From assembly GCF_032362555.1 (NCBI RefSeq), contig NC_083516.1:1513001-1577000 (forward strand): DNA of 64,000 nucleotides, given 5' to 3'. Source of the stretch: Amyelois transitella (Eukaryota > Arthropoda > Insecta > Lepidoptera > Pyralidae). The translations under genes were made by a program, and so were the position numbers. The notes under the pieces are model-generated. The model was not told where the DNA came from. It did not search any database and worked only from the letters and a program-made list of their open reading frames with translations. Of this stretch, positions 41,501 to 50,779 are shown in pieces (the first letter of the stretch is position 1; every line of letters begins with the position of its first letter).

Positions 41501-44500
41501 TTCGATAATGTAGAAGAAGCGGCAGCAATAGCACGTGATGTATTTTTTATTCATAAACAGGCTGGTTTTGAAATGCGTTCTTGGGTTTCAAATTGCTCCA
41601 AAGCTTTAAAATTTATACCCCCAGAATTAAAAGTTCAGAACACTGAAATTGAATTAGGAAATAGTTCTGTTCCTGTTAGAACTTTGGGGTTAATTTGGTT
41701 TCCTTTAGATGATGCAATAGGTTTTAATATTCATTCATCTATTTCTGATTTTCCAGAAAACCCCACGAAACGTAGTGTTTTGTCGCACCTTATGAGCGTT
41801 TTCGATCCTTTGGGTTTACTATCTCCTTTAACAATCAGAGGCCGAATCCTTTTTCAGGAAGCTTGGCGAAACAAAATAGGTTGGGATGAAACATTACCAA
41901 ACAATGAAATTATAAAATGGAAACAATGGTTTTTAGATATTTCTGATTCGGCAAAGTTGCGAATACCGCGGTGTTACATGCATTCCTCAAACTTGACAGT
42001 TCTAAAGAGAGAGTTACATTTATTTTGTGATGCAAGTAAAGTTGCATATGCTGCAGCTGCATACTGGCGTTTTACATTTGCTGATGGAACTGTAAAAACC
42101 ACCTTAATTACTAGCAAAGCCCGTGTAGCTCCAATAAAAATAGTGTCTATTCCAAGATTGGAATTACAAGGTGCTCTAGTAGCAGCTCGACTGGCAGCTT
42201 CTGTTGTCAATGCTTGTATCAATAAACCATCCGCGCGTTTCTTTTGGTGCGACTCTAAGAATGTTCTTTCTTGGATCCGAACTAAAACATATAACCTCAA
42301 ACCATTTGTTGCACATAGAGTTTGTGAAATTTTGGAAATCTCGTCTGAAAGCGAATGGCATTGGGTTCCCACCGTTGAAAATGTTGCAGATGATGCCACT
42401 CGTTTCCGGACTGGTAGCATAAGCAAAAGGTGGTTTGAGGGACCTCAGTTTTTATTTTTGTCTCAAAGTGATTGGCCTACAGAGTCAACCACGAATATTT
42501 CATGTATGTTGGAGACAAATAAAGATATTACTTCTACAAATTTTGATACACAATGTAAGAATTTTTTAGTTGCAAACCCAGAACGTTTTAGTTCATGGTT
42601 GAAGTTTCAACGCGCAACAGTTTTAGCTCAAAATTATCTAAGATTATTAAAGTTTAGGTGTTTGCAAAAAAGCGGGGTAGATATTAAGTTGATTGTATGG
42701 CTTGATGGCCACATTACTCGTTTCGATCTGAAGGATACTGGTAACTGTACCAATCGGACACCATATAGCCCTGATCCGACCGCAGAAGATTTACTTCGAG
42801 TTCGCCTTCATACATTTCTTGCCTGTCAAAGATCTGCTTTCTCTGCTGAATATAAATGTTTGATCAATGGCACTCCCATACAGGCAAGCAGTAAACTTAG
42901 TAAACTTGAAGTCTTTATAAGCGATGATGGTTTGATTCGATTAAAGGGACGTGCCCAGTTAGATTTAGACAACGAAACGAAGGACTTTGTCAGACATCCA
43001 ATAATCCTAGATGGAAATTCTAATGCCATCAAACTTTTAATAATGTTTTACCATCGCAAGTTTGCCCATGCCAATAATGAGACAATCTTAAATGAAATGA
43101 GAAAGGATTTTTTTATATATCGACTGAGAAGTATTATCAAGAAAGTCGCTTATCAGTGTCAATTCTGCAAAAATCGAAAAGCTACGGCATCAATTCCTCC
43201 TACTGGAGACTTGCCTCCAGCTCGGCTTGCGCATCATAAACGCCCGTTTACATTTATAGGGCTCGATTATTTTGGCCCTCTTAAAGTAAGCATTGGAAGA
43301 CGATCAGAGAAGAGATGGGTGGCTATTTTTACCTGTTTGACAGTAAGAGCGATTCATATTGAGATAGTTAACAACCTTTCAGCCGATTCAGCTGTAATGG
43401 CATTACGTCGTTTCATTGCCAGACGTGGTACACCATCTGAGATTTGGAGCGATAACGGAACTTCTTTCGTCGGAGCTACCAAAGAACTAAAGGAGCTGTA
43501 TGGCGCTCCTGTGACTACTTTTGCTGCTAATAATTATATAAAATGGCGGTTTATTCCTCCTGCAGCTCCATTTATGGGCGGATGTTGGGAAAGATTGGTT
43601 CGTTCAGTTAAAAATGCATTAAAAGTGACCCTTCCGCCCGGAAAATGTTATCCAGAAGAATTATTGACAACGTTACTAGCTGAAGTCGAAGCATTAATTA
43701 ACGCTCGCCCTCTCACTTTTGTAGCAGTTGAATCTAATGATGAAGCTCTTACCCCCAACCATTTTATTTTTGGTTCAAACTGTGCAAGTACGATACCCCT
43801 TCAACTGACTGACCGGGATTTGATTAGCCGCCAAGACTGGAAGAGAGCTATACGTCTATCCGACCATTTTTGGAAAAGGTGGATTCATGAGTATTTGCCA
43901 TCGCTGATACCCAGGCAAATAAATTCGCCCAATCACCGGAATTTGGCTGTGGGAGATGTCGTTGTTATCATGGACGAAAACCTTCCTCGAGGCATGTGGC
44001 CCAAAGGGCGGATTGTGGCTGTGTACTTGGGAAAAGACAAAAAGGTTCGAATGGCAGATGTAACCACTGAAGGCGGAGTATTTAGAAGACCAGCAAGAAA
44101 ATTGGTGCAGTTACCTGTATTCCAAAATTCTTAGTTTTAGTTTAAGTTTCAGTTTGTATTTGGGGGGGAGAGTGTTACGAACTCCTTAGAGTATTCCGAA
44201 CTCCTTTGTAAAGGACAAGCACTTTGTATTTTAAAATAAGAAAAATAATAAAATAAATGACAGTCTGGTTTTAAGCGTGCATCATCTTTTATTTACCAGC
44301 GCAAATATTTATTATATATCAGCAAATTTCCTATACCACTCCTGCCTTTCAATTCATTATATATTTGCTTGGTTAAATTGCTTTCATTTATCGTCTCCAC
44401 ATGAATAATATAATTAAAATTTATTAATGAATTATTATTATTATACTAGTTATTTTCAAAAAATAAAAGTGTTTCCATTTTCTTACGCACTAACGCTTCA

Positions 44501-47199
44501 GAAGCAGCAGTAAACTTTACTTTAAGTAATTTATTTAACGTCAACCAATGTTGTGAAACCAAAAGATGTTATTAAGTGATGTTTAAATGTCTCATAAAAT
44601 AGAATAAAAATTTTGAAATTCAATTAAGTTTTCTTTGCCTACCCCACGTAGAAAGTGGGAAAAGGCTTTCTTGAAGAGAAATAAAACCAATATGTATGTT
44701 TGCTTAGACAGAGAATTCACAAGACTCTGTGTCAAATCCTGATTTAAGGATATATACCTTATATTTAACAGGAGTGGCCATATATTACGGATACATACCT
44801 TATATTTAACAGGAATAAAGACGTAATATTGCTGAAGTTTATCCACAGTCTGGTATTTCGTGGAGACCTCCACTTTAACTGGGTCCTGTAAGGACGCCCG
44901 CTGCAGTTTCTGGACTTTCTTCGTCATGGTGGCGGAGAAGAGGTACGTGCGGCGCTCCCGAGGGATCACTCGCAGTATCTTGTCCACTTCCACCTCGAAG
45001 TCCATGTTGAGGATGCGATCAGCTTCGTCCATTACCTGATAGATAATTTATATTGTAAAGATGTGTTGTTTTTTTATGAGATTTAATTCAATCATAACGC
45101 CATACAGCTGAACGTGGCTTTTCGTTCTTTTCAAGACTGCTGGCTCTGTCTTTACCCGCAATCCATTCAAAATTATGGTACATTGTGATTTTTCGTCATG
45201 GTAACAGGACATGTAACTAATAAATATTGCTTCGGCCATGTACACCCAAATACCCAAGTGAGTTAGTTTCCTTCATAAAATTTACTGTAAAACTTATCAA
45301 TTCTAATTTCAACTTTTTTTTAAATTTGAAAACTGAACCAGTATTTGAAACAATATCATTAAAAGTGCCTTGCTACAAAAAAAAAAACAATTAAAGTATA
45401 CTCACAAGATACTTCAAAGCTTTCAAATTAAATCCTTTTGTGTTCTCAAGGTGGTCCACCAGCCTTCCGGGAGTGGCGATGATGATGTGGGGTTTCTTGG
45501 CCAGGACCAGGGCCTGGGCCACCATGTCCATGCCGCCCACTATGACAGCACATTTCACGCCTATACTGGCACCTGCCGAGGAAAAAAAGAAATTATTGTA
45601 TTATTTTTGCCTGGTTACTAACAGGCATCATTTTTATTTTCAAAAAATGGTAATTTGGCAATAGAATAAAATAATATAGATTTATTTTCAAAATTGGATA
45701 CAAGGTATCACTTATTGACGTCACATCACTTAAGTCTAATTATAACTACTACCGCTTTCAAAGCGCATGTGTAGAAGAAGCGGCGGAACAAACTACACTG
45801 CAGCGTTTTCATCGAACGTCAATATACAAATATAGATCTTTTTAATCTAAATCATGCACGAATGCACATTAAATAGTATAGGATATTTTCAATGTAAAAG
45901 AAGGTGATGTGTATTTAATTTACACAACACTTGCATATTTACCGAATTAGGAAGGAAAATAGCAAAATGCTCAAAAACATTTAAATTATTGCTCTAAAAT
46001 AGAAAAGGTCAATTAAGTAAGGGACACACCTAAATCATAGAGGCACTATCATTAAAAATGGGGCCAGAGTTACAATCAGAATATGATCTGGTAAAGACGG
46101 TGAAAGTTGGATGCAGGTCACCACCAACAGAGCGAGGTGGAAGTCATTGGGGGAGGCCTATATTCAGCAGTGGACATCCTACAGCTGAAATGATGATGAC
46201 GATGAACCGTCAGAAAGATGCATTGTTAGGTCAGAGTAAGAATAAGAAGATATCAAAAGATGATCTTACCAAGTGCTTCAAACTGTTCAGAAATCTGAAA
46301 TGCCAATTCCCTGGTGGGCGTGAGAATGAGAGCAAAGTATCTCTGTGGGTTTTCCAGTAACGCCTGTAGTATCGGCAGAGCGAAAGCTCCCGTTTTGCCA
46401 GAACCCGTCTCTGCCAAACCAATGATGTCTTTGCCTTGAAGGGCCACCGGAATGGCTTCTTTCTGAATTTTTGAAGGTTGCTTCCATTTTAACTCTTCAC
46501 ACGCTTCACACAAAACATCGACAATACCCTAAAAAAAATTACATAATAATATATAACAATAAATTAATAGTATTCTTATCCATACTAATATTTTTAAGGA
46601 AAGGGTTTGTATTTTTGTTGTAGTTAGCAGGTAAACTTAACCCGTATTGGATCCATGGTTACACATCCAGTTGTCTGAATGTGCAGGTTTCCTCATGATG
46701 TTTTCCCTCACCTTAAGAGCGTCGGTTAGTAAGTATTCACACTATTGTACGTATAACTTTGAAAATAGTCATTGGTACATGGCCGAGTTGGGATTTGAAC
46801 CTGTGCCATTCTGCGTAACACGCATTTTAACCGATTCGATGACCGACACTCTTAACTCAAGGATACCATATATTACGGTAAAAAAAATATAAATACCAAT
46901 AAACCATCAACCATATAAGAAATCATAACCTATAAATTAACTGCATAAGATTAAGTATAGCCATTCTCGAGAAATATAGAAACAATGTGGTAAGTTAGTC
47001 GATATATATTAAATAGATAGATAGATATCTCATTGATTTAGAGTGGAACTTCCAAAATATTGAATGGAATAATGTTATGCAAATAAATACTTACCAAATC
47101 CTTGAATGTAACCGATTCGTCTTTATTTTCTACAGTTTCTTTTTCTGTCTCTTCCACCTGCTCGTCCTCTGAACTATGAGGATCGTCATCAGCAGCCAT
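34280..47199 (-). CDS. DDX47: DDX47 / Rrp3-type DEAD-box RNA helicase (8 exons)
   Basis: ATP-dependent RNA helicase of the nucleolus, known in the family for pre-rRNA processing in the small-subunit pathway. Exons in coding order: 47095-47199, 46270-46528, 45406-45572, 44799-45035, 37560-37783, 36214-36346, 35183-35311, 34280-34429. They total 1404 nt, in phase, 467 aa, close to the family length. An acidic N-terminus ([14 protein letters not shown]) leads into a Q-motif region (FKDLG, residues 32-36, continuing KWKQPSKIQ). Motif I is AETGSGKT (74-81), Ia is PTRELA, Ib is TPGR, II is DEAD (180-183), III is SAT (211-213), IV is IVFVAT, V is TDVASRGLD and VI is [13 protein letters not shown] (355-367). 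All catalytic residues are present. The C-terminus is Lys/Arg-rich and ends KRKRK. Intron 4 (37784-44798) is swollen by a BEL/Pao insertion in the opposite orientation. It shares a promoter region with PHF5A and ends tail-to-tail with CNOT3. Confidence 0.96.
34853..35073 (+). mobile_element. dispersed repeat family D copy
   Basis: Common lepidopteran-type repeat: GCCCGCGACTTCGTCCGCGT, GGATAAAAAGTAGCCTAT, TCGTAATCGGATCAGTAG and an end ATTTATAATATTAGTGGGAT. Noncoding; class not certain (probably a LINE/SINE tail). Confidence 0.85.
35487..35515. repeat. (TA)n microsatellite in DDX47 intron 7 region
   Basis: About 14 AT units. Confidence 0.9.
35937..36010 (+). mobile_element. tRNA-derived SINE (family C), head fragment
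   Basis: CACAGTAGGTCCCGGGTTCA and GGCATGATGAGATACGAAC; 3' part missing. Confidence 0.85.
36022..36123. repeat. short foldback in DDX47 intron 6
   Basis: Outer arms TACAATAGAG/CTCTATTGTA and an inner perfect 15-bp stem TAACAAAAGTGATAG/CTATCACTTTTGTTA (36042-36056 with 36084-36098). It lies next to a tRNA-SINE fragment. Confidence 0.8.
36388..36648 (-). mobile_element. retroposon family A, full copy
   Basis: DDX47 intron 5; 40 bp beyond exon 6 (36214-36346). Confidence 0.93.
36672..36728 (+). mobile_element. retroposon family A, 3' end only
   Basis: GGCTCTGTCTACCCCGCAAG through the ATGT tail: a 5'-truncated copy. Confidence 0.88.
36970..37226 (+). mobile_element. retroposon family A copy
   Basis: Diverged full copy; third of four family-A pieces clustered in DDX47 intron 5. 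Confidence 0.9.
37281..37544 (+). mobile_element. retroposon family A, full copy
   Basis: Its tail ends about 15 bp from the DDX47 exon 5 donor side (37560). Confidence 0.93.
37897..38135 (+). mobile_element. dispersed repeat family E copy
   Basis: About 235 bp: TTTTCAAAATTGGATACAAG, TTGACGTCACATCAC, CTACCGCTTCCAAAGCGCAT, GAAACGGCGGAACAAACTAC, ending AAAAAACATGAATGAATG. Noncoding. It lies just before the BEL element. Confidence 0.88.
38294..38456 (+). repeat. 5' LTR of BEL/Pao element
   Basis: 163 bp from TGTTACGAAC to TTTCCTATA, identical to the 3' copy. It contains AATAAA-like sites, so it can provide both promoter and poly(A) functions (family knowledge). Confidence 0.96.
38460..38477 (+). 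other. primer binding site of BEL/Pao element
   Basis: TGGTCCTTTTCGAGC begins 3 bp inside the 5' LTR; TGG pairs with the CCA end of a tRNA. The tRNA species was not identified. Confidence 0.6.
38489..44134 (+). CDS. BEL/Pao Gag-Pol polyprotein (1881 aa)
   Basis: Single open frame for the retrotransposon's structural and enzymatic proteins. The ATG at 38489 is preferred; the frame is open a little further upstream only through non-ATG codons. In order: an acidic/Glu-Arg-rich Gag N-terminus, a DUF1759 Gag region (about residues 230-420), two zinc knuckles near 450 and 486 ([29 protein letters not shown]), an aspartic protease of DUF1758 type (LLDDGST near 585), a reverse transcriptase with YMDDF near 996, an RNase H (LFCDAS near 1177), an integrase with a zinc-binding HH-CC motif near 1520-1560 and a DDE core (GLDYFG near 1592, WSDNGTSF near 1652, GGCWERLV near 1699), and a DUF5641 C-terminus. 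No stops or frameshifts are visible. Confidence 0.95.
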   Translation: MITRSHNKKIVECEPTQSTSKEKQGENIDNSLCSRRSSASSKTVRRLALQAEHARRLANLEAERERIALERERTVSELELQAQLAEIDDDTNSCRSSRHSESVRSHPCETVQSWLDQCHNPTSKNNLQCSQEFQPNVSVASGLPTVVNTAAHEAFMTAPVSLPRPTAAHGVFQDITPTAVDIPGTFLVRHNTPNSIQHDHCNKNKTESRANNDFQALARAISELNTKRPKVSNIPLPIFDGKPSDWLIFRKVFDSTKPAYTDAENLARLSTALRGTAREAVSIRLVAASDPEEVISQLHKTFGQTELIILGEVNKIKLFPQIITSESKEMTDFACRVRSCVDTIKLLNQVEYLYSPELSNAIISKLPSALRDHWVHFAFERAATGISKLELLSQFLDYETEVRNKFGYIENFNLLGAPSQKNKGKVVTTECTVTSSEPEESSTARKYIQLNCRYCNLTNHAIETCRKFLALSVDDRWRWAKEQKVCHRCLKKGNHKYRFCKSKDACVEALCGKRHHKLLHRPSHEVNLAIDSEDQSASQSVSNLSQQVITHTDMKPNLNIYPLKPLLKIIAVTIKGPTRSYDTYALLDDGSTGTFIDFKISKLIGARGPNAHLRMDCVGGLSRETAIELVNFDIRGRNCNDFYHIKARSLDNLNLGARQTVCKEFVNSYSHLFDISDDVVYENAEPTILIGVDNWHLTISRETRSGTRSQPVACRTALGWVLYGVAQSKTKQVEFVNHCTLDDCDKIKSMIKDYFKLDSIGITKKELRSSSDERAIRILDNTAHRLPNGQYEVGLLWRDDNLCIPDGSYNLALSRYMSLERKFAKDPQYANQYRVNVQTTIDKGYVESCEFPPNPKATWYLPHFGVTNPNKPGKLRVVHDAAAKCNGVSLNNMLLSGPDLLQSLFDILLRFREGKVAISGDIREMFPQIKIRVQDRDAQRFLWRITPDSPISAFRMSSLIFGAVSSPFTALYIKNKNALEYQSRFPNAVDEILNNHYMDDFLGSFDNVEEAAAIARDVFFIHKQAGFEMRSWVSNCSKALKFIPPELKVQNTEIELGNSSVPVRTLGLIWFPLDDAIGFNIHSSISDFPENPTKRSVLSHLMSVFDPLGLLSPLTIRGRILFQEAWRNKIGWDETLPNNEIIKWKQWFLDISDSAKLRIPRCYMHSSNLTVLKRELHLFCDASKVAYAAAAYWRFTFADGTVKTTLITSKARVAPIKIVSIPRLELQGALVAARLAASVVNACINKPSARFFWCDSKNVLSWIRTKTYNLKPFVAHRVCEILEISSESEWHWVPTVENVADDATRFRTGSISKRWFEGPQFLFLSQSDWPTESTTNISCMLETNKDITSTNFDTQCKNFLVANPERFSSWLKFQRATVLAQNYLRLLKFRCLQKSGVDIKLIVWLDGHITRFDLKDTGNCTNRTPYSPDPTAEDLLRVRLHTFLACQRSAFSAEYKCLINGTPIQASSKLSKLEVFISDDGLIRLKGRAQLDLDNETKDFVRHPIILDGNSNAIKLLIMFYHRKFAHANNETILNEMRKDFFIYRLRSIIKKVAYQCQFCKNRKATASIPPTGDLPPARLAHHKRPFTFIGLDYFGPLKVSIGRRSEKRWVAIFTCLTVRAIHIEIVNNLSADSAVMALRRFIARRGTPSEIWSDNGTSFVGATKELKELYGAPVTTFAANNYIKWRFIPPAAPFMGGCWERLVRSVKNALKVTLPPGKCYPEELLTTLLAEVEALINARPLTFVAVESNDEALTPNHFIFGSNCASTIPLQLTDRDLISRQDWKRAIRLSDHFWKRWIHEYLPSLIPRQINSPNHRNLAVGDVVVIMDENLPRGMWPKGRIVAVYLGKDKKVRMADVTTEGGVFRRPARKLVQLPVFQNS
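44161..44172 (+). other. polypurine tract of BEL/Pao element
   Basis: A G-rich purine run (TGGGGGGGAGAG) abuts the 3' LTR and would prime plus-strand synthesis. Confidence 0.85.
44173..44335 (+). repeat. 3' LTR of BEL/Pao element
   Basis: Identical to 38294-38456. It directly follows the polypurine tract and is followed by the CCACT target duplication. Confidence 0.96.
44495..44600. mobile_element. dispersed repeat family E-related copy
   Basis: GAAGCAGCAGTAAACTTTAC, TTTAACGTCAACCAATGTTG; 160 bp after the BEL 3' LTR. Confidence 0.72.
44755..44837 (-). repeat. 41-bp tandem duplication over DDX47 exon 4 donor
   Basis: CCTGTTAAATATAAGGTAT occurs at the true donor (exon end 44799) and again 41 bp into the intron (exon-like end 44758). 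The spacing is not a multiple of three. Confidence 0.9.
45088..45170 (+). mobile_element. retroposon family A fragment
   Basis: CATACAGCTGAACGTGGC to GGCTCTGTCTTTACCCGC; DDX47 intron 3. Confidence 0.75.
45662..45872 (+). mobile_element. dispersed repeat family E copy
   Basis: Same order of blocks as 37897-38135; DDX47 intron 2. Confidence 0.88.
46085..46205 (+). mobile_element. LINE 3'-tail fragment, another family
   Basis: GGATGCAGGTCACCACCAAC, GGAGGCCTATATTCAGCAGT, GGACATCC, then a GATGATGATGACGATGA short-repeat tail, a typical lepidopteran RTE-like 3' end (family recalled, not checked). Confidence 0.65.
46615..46865 (-). mobile_element. tRNA-like SINE family F copy
   Basis: TTGGGATTTGAACCTGTGCC and CGTAACACGCATTTTAACCG are a tRNA-like head in reverse. 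The body holds CAGGTTTCCTCATGATGTTT and CCCTCACCTTAAGAGCGTCG. DDX47 intron 1. Confidence 0.8.
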
Positions 47200-47997
47200 T
47201 TTCTTAAAATTACTATGAATAAGTTACTGATTAAATACACATGTGGATCCCAAATCAAAATCAAATCAACAAAACACTCGAACTCGACTCTACAATAGAT
47301 AGGTAGGTTGACAACTGACAATGACAAAACTTAATGTCACATTAAAATTCCCTATATATTTTTTATTTCTATAAAAAATATATTTGTTAAGGGGGTGTGG
47401 CAAGCATGCCAAAGTTAAGACTCACGAGCCTTAACTAGATATACTGCACTCTATCATGCAATATGTTTCACTATAATGTTAACTCTTAAAACAGACTCAT
47501 GTTTTGTCTTTGAGTATGTAAACAATAATCACACTTTGAGCTATTATTATTACGTGTTTGAATGAATTTATGATTACGTGTTTCCTATAATCGATTAGTC
47601 GGCATTTTATTTGGTTTTTGTAAACCCAAATTTAGTCCACTTTATCGATTCAATCAAAGAGCTATTTTAATTCGTGGATTAGATTTGGACGCAGAAATCT
47701 TTTTTGTTAAACGTAAATTAAGGCACCTTATCAATTGAAAGAGCTATTTTAATTCGTGGATTAGATTTGGACGCATAAATCTTTTTATTTTGGCTTCTTT
47801 CAACAAGGATAAAAAAAAGCCACTTTTTGACTATGACGTGTAAATTTGACAAGAGAAAGAATTCAACATTTTAGGTTATGTTAAGCTATTCTTAATGCTT
47901 TATTTATTATTTGCTTCGGTTTCGTTCATTCGAGATCGATATTTGGTGTGAATATCTAGTAAGGACTTCCAATTTTTACCGTACTTTATCAACGAAT
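47200..47997. promoter_or_regulatory. bidirectional promoter region of DDX47 and PHF5A
   Basis: The 798 bp between two divergent start codons contains no ORF of interest. It holds an 82-bp-spaced direct duplication (47656-47787) and ATCGAT motifs at about 47582 and 47643, similar to the core of insect DRE sites. Regulation of both genes from here is inferred from layout. Confidence 0.5.
47656..47787. repeat. 82-bp-spaced direct duplication in shared promoter
   Basis: About 50 bp beginning AAAGAGCTATTTTAATTCG at 47656 recur at 47738 with about one change, including GGATTAGATTTGGACGC in both. Confidence 0.9.
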
Positions 47998-48962
47998 ATG
48001 GCTAAGCATCATCCCGATCTTATCTTCTGCAGAAAACAACCCGGCGTTGGTATGTATTGTTTATTTTTCAACCGCTTCCATAGGAGCATTGTTTATGTTA
48101 CTTATAATTTTACACTTTACACTATTTTCAGCTATCGGTCGCTTATGTGAAAAATGCGACGGTAAATGCGTAATTTGCGATTCATACGTACGACCGTGCA
48201 CGCTGGTTCGTATTTGCGATGAATGTAACTATGGCTCATATCAAGGAAGATGCGTCATATGCGGAGGTCCAGGCGTCTCAGACGCGTACTACTGCAAAGA
48301 GTGTACTATACAAGAGAAAGATGTAAGTAATTTTATGAATCCTACTCTTTGAAATCCTTGTTTAATACAAATACAGTCCATCTGGGCTTATTCTACAACA
48401 TTTACTTAATATTTCTTCCTGTCTTTTCTGTTAAGAGTAGAGGACAGTCTGAAACAGATTTATGTGGACAGGCATCAGGTTTATCTGTATGTTCCTTATT
48501 CTGAGGCTATTGATAATAAGATCTCTTCAAGGCAAGAGTGAATACACTCTATTTGAGCTTGTGTGCACCACATTAGGCCTCATCTTGCTCATCACCAGGC
48601 AAATTGAGGTCAAGCGCACTCAAATCTATTATAAAAAAAATCTTATAAAACTAGACAAATGTTGCAAAAGTGGCATTCTCCATTATTGACGACACAGTAT
48701 ACACATATAATTACATCTATATCGGAGTAGATGGTGCCAACAGTTGAAAAGACTGAAAGGCCAAGTTCAGTTGTATGGCTTAATGATAGATTGAAATTTA
48801 AATAATGATCTGAACCTTAACCTTAATAACATACCTTAATAATATATATATATATTAAATTTTTTGTTTCAGAGAGACGGGTGTCCAAAGATCGTGAATT
48901 TGGGCAGCTCCAAGACAGATCTGTTCTACGAGAGAAAGAAATATGGATTTAAGCGGCACTAG
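47998..48962 (+). CDS. PHF5A: PHF5A / SF3b14b splicing factor (3 exons)
   Basis: Small zinc-knot subunit of the SF3b complex of U2 snRNP, needed for branch-site recognition in the nucleus. Exons 47998-48049, 48132-48322 and 48873-48962 join in phase to 333 nt, 110 aa, exactly the family length. The product begins [17 protein letters not shown], carries many CxxC pairs ([25 protein letters not shown]) and ends [14 protein letters not shown]. The Cys-rich core is known to form a three-zinc trefoil knot. Intron 1 is only 82 bp. Intron 2 (550 bp) has an ordinary GTAAGT donor and a partial retroposon in it. The start is fixed by the invariant [11 protein letters not shown] beginning. DDX47 starts 0.8 kb upstream on the other strand. 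Confidence 0.98.
48697..48813 (-). mobile_element. retroposon family A, 3' part
   Basis: Diverged 5'-truncated copy in PHF5A intron 2. Confidence 0.78.
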
Positions 48963-49354
48963 CAGTAGGGTTCTTTTTTAGTTTTTATTATAAAGACATT
49001 TTTATTTTGTGATTTTTAAGTCTAATAGCTTAAGAAAGCTATGTTGTTTATACTAATTATTCAATTATTCAAAAACAACCCTGTAAAATGATATAGGGTT
49101 CGGTTTTTTGCCCCCTCTAGTCTATCTATGGTCGACAGCATACCAACTGCAGGGGAAACTCACTTTTATTAAAAGGGGTAAAAAGACCAGATAGTACTCG
49201 CTCTGAATAATGTTGGCTGGTGGACTTGTGCGGTCATAAAAATGGGTAAAACCACCACAAAAGCCAAGATGCAGGTGTTTATTTTTAATAGCACTGTGTA
49301 ACTGGCCAACGATACTTGTCCTGACAGAATTTAAGATAAAAAATATATTTGACT

Positions 49355-49557
49355 AGAGGCCGCCCGCGATTCGGTCCGCGTGGAATAAATCCAGCGGGAA
49401 CTCCGGGATAAAAAGTAACCTTTATGTTATTCTACGTCTTCAGCTACCTACATACCAAATTTAATCGTAATCGGTTCAGTAGTTTTTGCGTGAAATAGTA
49501 ATAAACATCCATACTGACATACTCACAAACTTTCGCATTTATAATATTAGTAGGATA
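49355..49557 (+). mobile_element. dispersed repeat family D copy
   Basis: Close relative of 34853-35073; downstream of PHF5A. Confidence 0.87.
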
Positions 49558-50331
49558 GATATTAATTATCTAGAAATACTTTCCATCATATATGACTTAT
49601 ATATTTCCTTTTTTTTCTTTATTTAATTTAGGGATTTCTGTGTTTGTATACCTTGTAAAGTATAATATTTATGATTGTATAAATCATACTTGTAACCGAA
49701 ATTTAAATAATAGTTATTACATTTCTGTGGAATTGTAAATTTTGAAATTTCTTGTAATCACAGAGTTATTCATACTATTACTGTATTGTAGAAAGTACCT
49801 CATAAAAATAAATACATAAAACAATAAAATAAAATACAGTTGTGCAAACTCACTTTTATTTTTATTTTCCAAGTATCAGATGGAAACTTGATTTCTAATT
49901 TTAGTTTAAAGAAACAAACACAAACGTGATTGACGGCTTAAACTATATTTATAACTATATAATTAGCTGATATTTACATAATATTTATACGACTTTGAAC
50001 TGTACTTATTTCAATATATCTACAAATTTATTACATATTATAAGCATTATTGTCACAAATTACTCTTAACCTGAGAAAAAAGCATTTAACTACGGGTTTC
50101 TACACAAACAATTTTTTTTCTTAATATATGTCCTTGCCTTTTAACGAACTTCGATGGGAAGCAGATATAAGGTCTAAGGTAGTACAGCCAACACCACATT
50201 AACCTATCCAAATGCAGTGTGAACTGGCCTCCATTACAACAGTCATAGTTCTGTTGTAGGGTAACTTGTCATGCGGCTGATTGTACACCCAAACTCAAAT
50301 GCATGGGTTCAAAAAATTTCGTTTTGAAAAT

Positions 50332-50462
50332 ACATACATAAAATCTTGCCTCTTTCCCGGAGAGGTAGGCAGAGACTACATCTTTCTCCAGTAGACATGA
50401 TCCCTACACTGCATACTTTCGCTTTATCCATATTCTCTTCGCAACATCGGTCTTGGTCATAT
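50332..50462 (-). mobile_element. LINE 3'-tail fragment (family B)
   Basis: CATACATAAAATCTTGCCTC to TTATCCATATTC; between PHF5A and KIF12. Confidence 0.85.
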
Positions 50463-50479
50463 CTTTATATATACTTTTT

Positions 50480-50620
50480 CTGATTGACCTTGGATGTTTA
50501 TCTACATATATATGTATTTATTATAAAATACAGTATCGTTGAGTTAGTATCTCATAACACAAGTCTCGAACTTCGAGGCTAACTCCATCAGTGTAATTTG
50601 TCCCATATATATTCATTTAT
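50480..50620 (+). mobile_element. tRNA-derived SINE (family C), body and tail only
   Basis: TTGGATGTTTATCTACATAT to GTGTAATTTGTCCCATATAT; the tRNA head is missing (5' truncated). Confidence 0.88.
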
Positions 50621-50779
50621 TTTATTATTTATATGTTTGTTTGTCTCGTCCGTGTAAGCTGCCAATCAGCGTTGATGGATCATTTGAGATGAGATTTTAG
50701 ACCATTTTAAAGTTTTTTTTTAAGTTGTCTTAAGAATGTCAAGATTTTATACAGTTGGACTGGTTTCTCAGTTTCCTCC

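Larger units (their letters stand above)
38294..44335 (+). mobile_element. complete BEL/Pao LTR retrotransposon in DDX47 intron 4
   Basis: A 6042-bp element bounded by two 163-bp LTRs that look identical base for base, inside a 5-bp target duplication CCACT (38289-38293 and 44336-44340). One intact Gag-Pol frame fills the interior. It is oriented opposite to the host gene. Domain order and the DUF1759/A17 Gag-Pol type are diagnostic of BEL/Pao. No envelope-like third frame is present. Identical LTRs imply very recent insertion. Confidence 0.97.
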
